Assembly: GCF_947179515.1 (NCBI RefSeq) | Contig: NC_067495.1 | Span: forward strand, 27,481,913-27,545,912 | Direction: 5' to 3' | Origin: Apodemus sylvaticus | Taxonomy: Eukaryota > Chordata > Mammalia > Rodentia > Muridae | DNA length: 64,000 nucleotides | In this document: positions 58,404 through 64,000 of the stretch, one piece after another | How positions within the stretch are numbered: position 1 is the first letter of the stretch | How the letters are laid out: the number at the start of each line of letters is the position of its first letter | Translations under genes and position numbers: made by a program | The notes under the pieces: model-generated | What the model was told of the DNA's origin: nothing | The model's input: the letters and a program-made list of their open reading frames with translations, nothing else | The model's database searches: none

Positions 58404-58928
58404 TGGCTAAAGGCAAACGTAGGAACTTTATTAACAGAAACTAAGGCATTATGGCAGCATCTGAACCCGGTTCTCCAACAACAGCAAGTCCTGGATACCC
58501 CAACACACCAGAAAAACAAGAGTTGGATTTAAAATCACTGGTCATAATGCTGTTAGAGGAACACATGAAGGACATAAATAAATCTCTTAAAGACATTCAG
58601 GAGAAGAATGATCAAAAGCTAGAAGAACTTACAAGGGAAACACAAAAATCACTTAAAGAAATTCAGGAGAATATGGGTCAAAAGATAGTAGCCAATAAGG
58701 AGGAAATGCAAAAATCACTTAAAGAAATACAGGAGAACTTTGATCAACAGGCAGAAGTCATGAAAGAGGAAACACAAAAATCTCTGAAAGAATTACAGGA
58801 AAACACAAACAAGCAAGAGAAGGAACTGAACAAAAGCATCCAGGATCTAAAAACAGAAGTGGAAACAACTAAGAAATTGCAAAGGGAGACAACTTTGGAG
58901 ATAGAAAACCTTGGGAAAAAATCAGGGG
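58404..58928 (+). pseudogene. L1 ORF1 N-terminal half, interrupted
   Basis: The ORF1 start MAKGKRRN is followed by a premature TAA at codon 14, where the young copies have CAA (Gln). After that stop the frame is open from an ATG at 58451 through the coiled-coil repeats (QKSLKEIQEN units) to 'LGKKSG', where the copy 2 insertion cuts it. The RNA-binding and C-terminal domains are missing from the window. The open frame runs about 12 codons into the CGG-rich start of copy 2, giving an artificial Gly/Ser tail. Confidence 0.93.
58916..58928. repeat. Predicted left target-site duplication of L1 copy 2
   Basis: AAAAAATCAGGGG directly precedes the 5' end of copy 2 and starts with an A run, as an L1 endonuclease site should. 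Its partner would follow the poly(A) of copy 2 beyond position 64000, so it is unconfirmed here. Confidence 0.6.
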
Positions 58929-60120
58929 CCGGCGGCGGCGGCGGCAGCAGTGGCTGCTCCAGCTGAAGGGCCATCAGCAGTGGAACCAAGGCGTCACAGG
59001 GACCAGTTAGGCCCTGCGCCCACGACCACTGACCTTCGCTGACCAGCCGGACAGCAAGCAGCTGCAGTTGTGCGGCGCCTTTCCTGCACGGAGGCCACTT
59101 CAGAACTCGGCCTCCCACCAGTCAGGAGAGGAGCATCCATCTTGGCTCCTTACTCCAGGAATCGGACAGACTGAGGTACACAAACATAATCCGAGGCCAA
59201 CACCGCGGTGGTCTGAGCCCGACGGGCGTTGGCCTGCACCCAGGCCCTGGGCGGGTCGGGGGGCAATCGGGGTGCCAACCCAACCAGGAGGTTTTTTGCC
59301 CAGGCCTGTGAGCACGCCGCCGCCATTTTGCCTGCAGGGCGACAGAGAGCTCAGGCGGGCAGACCTGTAACAGGCATAGCCTAAGGCTAACAAAGCGGGG
59401 GTCCAGGCCCCAAAAGGCACAGGACTGACCCCAAGAACTGGGCGGCTTGGTGGGCCATCTGTGAGTCAACCCGCCCAGGTGATTGTTAGCAAAGCAGACT
59501 CTCCCGGCGCTTTCAGGGAGCGCGGGTGCGCACGCCCACCATCCTAGTCACCTGGCAAACCCAATTAACAGTCAAAGCCATAGGGGAACTTTGCTCAGAC
59601 CTTGGCCTCCCAGGCTTTTGCCTGGACTCAGGGACTGGGCGGCCAGGCTAACCTTGTGTGCGACAGCCCGGTTGGCAGATCGGCTGCCCAGCGGAGTGAG
59701 CGGAACACAGGGGAGGTCACAGTAGCATACACCATCGGCACTCCCTGGGAGTGCACACGGGCTCCATCTGCTCCACAGACACAATCTGGGGCAAGGCCTC
59801 AGGCAGAAGCCCTTAGCTCTACTCTCTCCGCTTCCGGATCCAGATCAGTCTGGGCGGCAGCATTACATCTCCAAGTCCTGCAAGTGGCTAGCTGGGCTTC
59901 CGGGCGGCCAGCTGGGAGAAGTCAGGGTGCTCCAGTGAATCCAGCGGGCCCCAGCGGGAGCCTTCGGGTGCCTGCTTTGGGATCTGAACAGCCTGGGCAG
60001 CAGCACACTGTCTACAAGCAGTGCAGGAGGTAAGCTGTGCACCAGAGGCCAACTGGGAAGGGGCAGCTTGCACTGGTGAGTCCAGCACTGACAAGATAAA
60101 CTAACACCAGTGAGATCTAG
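58929..60120 (+). promoter_or_regulatory. L1 copy 2 5' UTR / internal promoter
   Basis: GC-rich leader matching that of copy 1 with scattered substitutions and a shorter T run. The two YY1-like motifs are conserved: CCATCTTGG at 59137-59145 and GCCGCCATTTT at 59319-59329 (complement strand in YY1 orientation). Confidence 0.85.
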
Positions 60121-61392
60121 ATGGCAAAAGGCAAACGCAGGAACGTCACTAACAGAAATCAAGGCAATATGGCAACATCTGAACCCAATTCTCCTCTACC
60201 AACATGTCCTGGATACCCCATCACACCAGTAAAACAAGATTTGGATTTAAAATCACTGGTCATGATGCTGGTACAGGAACACATGAAGGTCATACATAAA
60301 GAAATTAAGGAGACAATGGATCAAAAGTTAGAAGCCCTTGCAAGGGAAACACAAAAATCATTGAAAGAAATCCAGGAGAATACAAAAGCCAACAAGGAGG
60401 AAATGCAAAAAACACTTAAAGAAATACAGGAGAACTTTGCTCAACAGGCTGAGGTCATGAAAGACGAAACACAAAAATCTCTTAAAGAAATACAGGAGAA
60501 CTTTGGTCAACAGGCTGAGTTCATGAAAGAGAAAACACAAAAATCTCTTAAAGAATTACAGGAAAACACAAACATGCAAGTGAAGGAGCTAAGCAAAACC
60601 ATCCAGGATCTAAAATCAGAAGTAGAAACAACTAAGAAAACTCAAAGGGAGACAACTTTGGAGATAGAAAGCCTTGGGAAGAAATCAGGGGACAGAGATA
60701 CAAATATCAACAACAGAATACAAGAGATAGAAGAAAGAATCTCAGATGCTGAAGATTCCATAGAAACCATGGACTCAACAGTTAAAGAAAATGCAAAATG
60801 CAAAAAGCTTGTAACCCAAAATATCCAGGAAATCCAGGACACAATGAGAAGACCAAACCTAAGGATTATAGGCATAGAGGAGAGTGAAGATTTACAACTT
60901 AAAGGGCCAGCAAATATCTTCAATAAAATTATGGAAGAAAACTTCCCTAACCTAAAGAGAGAGATGCCCATGAATATACAAGAAGCCTACAGAACTCCAA
61001 ACAGACTGGACCAGAACAGAAATACTTCCCGTCACATAATAATCAAAACACCAAATGTTCTAAACAAAGAAAGAATACTAAAGGCAGTAAGAGAAAAAGG
61101 CCAAGTAACATATAAAGGAAGACCTATCAGAATCACAGCAGACTTTTCACCTGAGACTATGAAGGCTAGAAGGTCCTGGGCAGATCTCATGCAGACTCTA
61201 AGAGAACACAAATGCCAACCAAAACTACTATATCCAGCAAAACTCTCAATCACCATAGATGGAGAAACTAAGATATTTCATGACAAAACCAAGTTTACCC
61301 AATATCTATCCACAAACCCGGCCCTAAAAAGGATAATAGGAGGACAACACCAATACAAGGAGGGAAACTTCACCCTGGAAAAAGCAAGATAG
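60121..61392 (+). CDS. L1 ORF1p, RNA-binding coiled-coil protein, intact
   Basis: 423 codons, the same length as in copy 1, with the coiled coil, the three 22-residue units, the RRM-like start 'RRPNLRI' and the C-terminal domain. It keeps Ile250 and Arg304, which copy 1 has changed. Other differences from copy 1 are at residues 63, 65, 134, 138 and 254. The role is L1 RNA binding and chaperoning in the cytoplasmic L1 particle. The following spacer to ORF2 (61393-61451) is short, as usual for rodent L1. It is the better preserved of the two ORF1 genes. Confidence 0.96.
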   Translation: MAKGKRRNVTNRNQGNMATSEPNSPLPTCPGYPITPVKQDLDLKSLVMMLVQEHMKVIHKEIKETMDQKLEALARETQKSLKEIQENTKANKEEMQKTLKEIQENFAQQAEVMKDETQKSLKEIQENFGQQAEFMKEKTQKSLKELQENTNMQVKELSKTIQDLKSEVETTKKTQRETTLEIESLGKKSGDRDTNINNRIQEIEERISDAEDSIETMDSTVKENAKCKKLVTQNIQEIQDTMRRPNLRIIGIEESEDLQLKGPANIFNKIMEENFPNLKREMPMNIQEAYRTPNRLDQNRNTSRHIIIKTPNVLNKERILKAVREKGQVTYKGRPIRITADFSPETMKARRSWADLMQTLREHKCQPKLLYPAKLSITIDGETKIFHDKTKFTQYLSTNPALKRIIGGQHQYKEGNFTLEKAR

Positions 61393-61451
61393 TAACCTTT
61401 CATCAAACCCAAAAGAAGTTAAGCATTCAAATTTAAAAAATAACGTCAAAA

Positions 61452-64000
61452 ATGATAGGAAGTAACAATCACTATTCCTTAATATCTCTTAACATCAATG
61501 GACTTAATGCCCCAATAAAAAGACACAGACTAACTGAATGGATACGTAAACAGGACCCTACATTTTGCTGCTTACAGGAAACACACCTCAGGGTCAAAGA
61601 CAAACACTACCTTAGAGTAAAAGGCTGGAAGACAATTTTACAAGCAAATGGTCTCAGGAAACAAGCTGGAGTAGCCATTTTAATATCAGATAAAATTGAC
61701 TTTCAACCCAAAGTCATCAAAAGAGACCCTGAGGGACACTTCTTGCTGGTCAAAGGAAAAATACAAAAAGAAGAACTGTCAATCCTGAACATCTATGCCC
61801 CAAATGCAAGGGCACCCTCTTTTGTAAAAGAAACTTTATTAAAACTAAAAGCACACATTGCACCTAACACAAAATTGTGGGTGACTTCAACACTGCACTT
61901 TCCTTAATGGACCGATCAGGAAAACAGAAACTAAACAGGGACACAATGAAACTAATTGAAGCTTTGGACCAATTAGATTTAACAGATATATATAGAACAT
62001 TCTATCCTAAAACAAAAGAATATACCTTTTTCTCAGCACCTCATGGTACCTTCTCCAAAATCGACCATATAATTGGTCACAAGACAGACCTCAACAAATA
62101 TAAGAGGATCGAACTAATCCCATGCCTCCTATCTGATCACTATGGAGTAAAAGTGGTCTTCAATAGCAACAGAAACAACAGAAAGCCCACATACACGTGG
62201 AAACTGAACAATACTCTACTCAATGATACCTTGGTCAAGGAAGAAATAAAGAAAGAAATTAAAGACTTTTTAGAAAACAATGAAAATGAAAACACAACAT
62301 ACCCAAATCTATGGGACACAATGAAAGCAGTGCTAAGAGGAAAACTCATAGCCCTGAGTGCCTCCAAAAAGAAAATGGAGAGAGCATACATTACCAGCTT
62401 AATGACACACCTGAAAGCCCTGGAACAAAAAGAAGCTATTTCGCCCAGGAGGAGTAGAAGGCAGGAAATCATCAAACTCAGGGCCGAAATCAATCAAGTA
62501 GAAACAAAGAGAACCATACAAAAAATCAACAATACGAGGAGCTGGTTCTTTGAGAAAATCAACAAGATAGATAAACCCTTAGCCAGAATGACCAAAGGGC
62601 ACAGAGAAAGTATCCAAATTAACAAACTTAGAAATGAAAAGGGAGATATAACAACGGAAACTGAGGAAATCCAAAAAATCATCAGATCCTACTACAAGAG
62701 CCTATACTCAACACAACTGGAGAATCTGGAGGAAATGGACAATTTCCTTGACAGATACCAAATACCAAAATTAAATCAGGACCAACTAGACCATCTAAAC
62801 AGTCCCATAATGCCTAAAGAAATAGAAGGAGTCATAGAAAGTCTTCCAACCAAAAAAAGCACAGGACCAGATGGCTTCAGTGCAGAATTCTACCAGACCT
62901 TCAAAGAAGAGTTAACACCAATACTCTTCAAACTATTCCACAAAATAGAAACAGAAGGAACACTACCCAATTCCTTCTATGAAGCCACAATTACGCTGAT
63001 ACCAAAGCCACACAAAGATCCAACAAAGAAAGAGAACTTCAGACCAATTTCCCTTATGAACATCGATGCAAAAATACTCAATAAAATTCTTGCCAACCGA
63101 ATCCAAGAACACATCAAAACGATCATCCACCATGATCAAGTAGGCTTTATCCCGGGAATGCAGGGTTGGTTCAATATACGGAAATCCATCAATACAATCC
63201 ACTACATAAACAAACTCAAAGAACAAAACCACATGGTCATTTCATTGGATGCTGAAAAAGCATTTGACAAAATCAGCATCCCTTCATGCTTAAAGTCTTG
63301 GAGAGAACAGGAATTCAAGGCCCATACCTAAACATAGTAAAAGCAATATACAGCAAACCGGTAGCCAGCATCAAACTAAATGGAGAGAAACTTGAAGCAA
63401 TCCCACTGAAATCAGGGACCAGACAAGGCTGCCCCCTTTCTCCTTATCTTTTCAATATTGTACTTGAGGTACTAGCTCGGGCAATTCGACAACATAAGGA
63501 GGTCAAAGGGATACAAATTGGAAAGGAAGAAGTCAAACTATCATTATTTGCAGATGACATGATCGTCTACCTAAGTGACCCAAAGAACTCCACTAGAGAG
63601 CTCCTACAACTGATAAACAACTTCAGCAAAGTGGCAGGTTATAAAGTCAACTCAAGCAAATCAGTGGCCTTCCTATACTCAAAGGATAAGCAGGCTGAGA
63701 AAGAAATTAGGGAAATGACCCCCTTCACAATAGCCACAAACAGTATAAAGTATCTTGGGGTGACTCTTACCAAACATGTGAAAGATCTGTATGACAAGAA
63801 CTTCAAGACTCTGAAGAAGGAAATGGAAGAAGACCTCAAAAAAATGGGAAAACCTCCCATGCTCATGGATCGGCAGAATCAATATAGTTAAAATGGCCAT
63901 TTTGCCTAAAGCACTATACAGATTCAATGCAATACCCATCAAAATCCCAACTCAATTCTTCACAGAGTTAGAAAGAGCAATTATCAAATTCATCTGGAAC
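61452..64000 (+). pseudogene. L1 ORF2 with three frameshifts, 3' part outside the window
   Basis: Compared with copy 1 the frame is broken by a 1-bp loss at about 61872 (AATAATT in copy 1, AAAATT here), a 1-bp loss at about 63272 (ATTC to ATC), and one extra A in an A run at 63838-63844. It keeps the AAAGAAAG sequence that copy 1 lost. Before the first shift lie N14, E43 and Y115 of the endonuclease; the rest of the endonuclease and the RT (FADD at 63547-63558) are in other frames. No full ORF2p can be made. All three changes are single-base indels, and at least the last is in a homopolymer, so assembly error is possible. Confidence 0.93.

Larger units (their letters stand above)
58061..58928 (+). 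mobile_element. Middle-aged L1: 5' UTR end and ORF1 start
   Basis: Positions 58061-58403 are an L1 5' UTR different from that of the young copies but sharing the last bases before ORF1 ('CACCAGTGAGACTAGATGGC'). ORF1 follows until 58928, where copy 2 begins. The rest of this element should lie beyond copy 2, outside the window. Its insertion into the oldest fragment would have duplicated a site starting AAAGAAATGTTCAAC (58044). Confidence 0.85.
58929..64000 (+). mobile_element. Young full-length-type L1 (copy 2), cut by the window end
   Basis: The element contains the 5' UTR, intact ORF1 and about two thirds of ORF2, nearly identical to copy 1 over about 5 kb. The 5' end starts in the CGG block, slightly shorter than in copy 1 (a CAGTGG and the bases before it are missing). 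It was inserted into ORF1 of an older L1 in the same orientation. Confidence 0.96.

Overview
The window is nuclear DNA of a murine rodent and is dominated by interspersed repeats. The host call rests on B1 (7SL-derived), B2/B3, B4 and ID-like (tRNA-derived) SINEs, old MIR copies, a URR1-type DNA transposon, Lx-type L1 3' UTRs, and young L1 elements with the G-rich 3' UTR usual in mouse and rat. By eye the young L1 ORF1 N-terminus fits neither the Mus nor the Rattus consensus closely, and no recent rat-type (BC1-like) ID element is present. I therefore leave the genus open within Murinae. No host protein-coding gene, tRNA gene, rRNA gene or CRISPR array could be supported. There is one possible 85-nt minus-strand exon, at 25384-25468.

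Layout. Positions 1-13 kb hold old L1 3' ends, B4 and B1 SINEs, microsatellites and unassigned sequence. A young 5'-truncated L1 (13573-14972) with perfect target-site duplications follows. Positions 15-36 kb hold SINEs, microsatellites, one hAT-type copy, an old L1 fragment on the minus strand, and two LTR-like promoter regions (about 17 kb on plus, about 29.4-30.2 kb on minus). At 36837-43525 lies a nearly complete 6.7-kb L1 (copy 1). Its ORF1 is intact, its ORF2 is broken by a single 4-bp deletion, and it appears to carry a 40-bp 3' transduction; it sits in the A-rich tail of an older L1. Positions 43.6-57.4 kb hold AT-rich DNA, a short young L1 3' end with perfect duplications (47655-47832), several SINEs, a 212-bp pure purine tract and another LTR-like region. 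From 57.4 kb to the end three generations of L1 are nested. The oldest is an ORF2 fragment. It is interrupted by the 5' part of a middle-aged L1, which is interrupted within ORF1 by a second young full-length-type L1 (copy 2) that runs off the window.

In L1 the internal 5' UTR promoter drives a bicistronic RNA. ORF1p (an RNA-binding, coiled-coil chaperone) and ORF2p (endonuclease plus reverse transcriptase) then copy that RNA back into A-rich DNA. Both young copies keep ORF1 open, but neither has an uninterrupted ORF2, so neither looks able to move by itself as read here. What the window records best is retrotransposition history: target-site duplications, nesting, a transduction, and expansion of the 66-bp repeat in ORF1. 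I found no undescribed defence or regulatory system. Family names for old repeats were assigned by eye and their edges are approximate.
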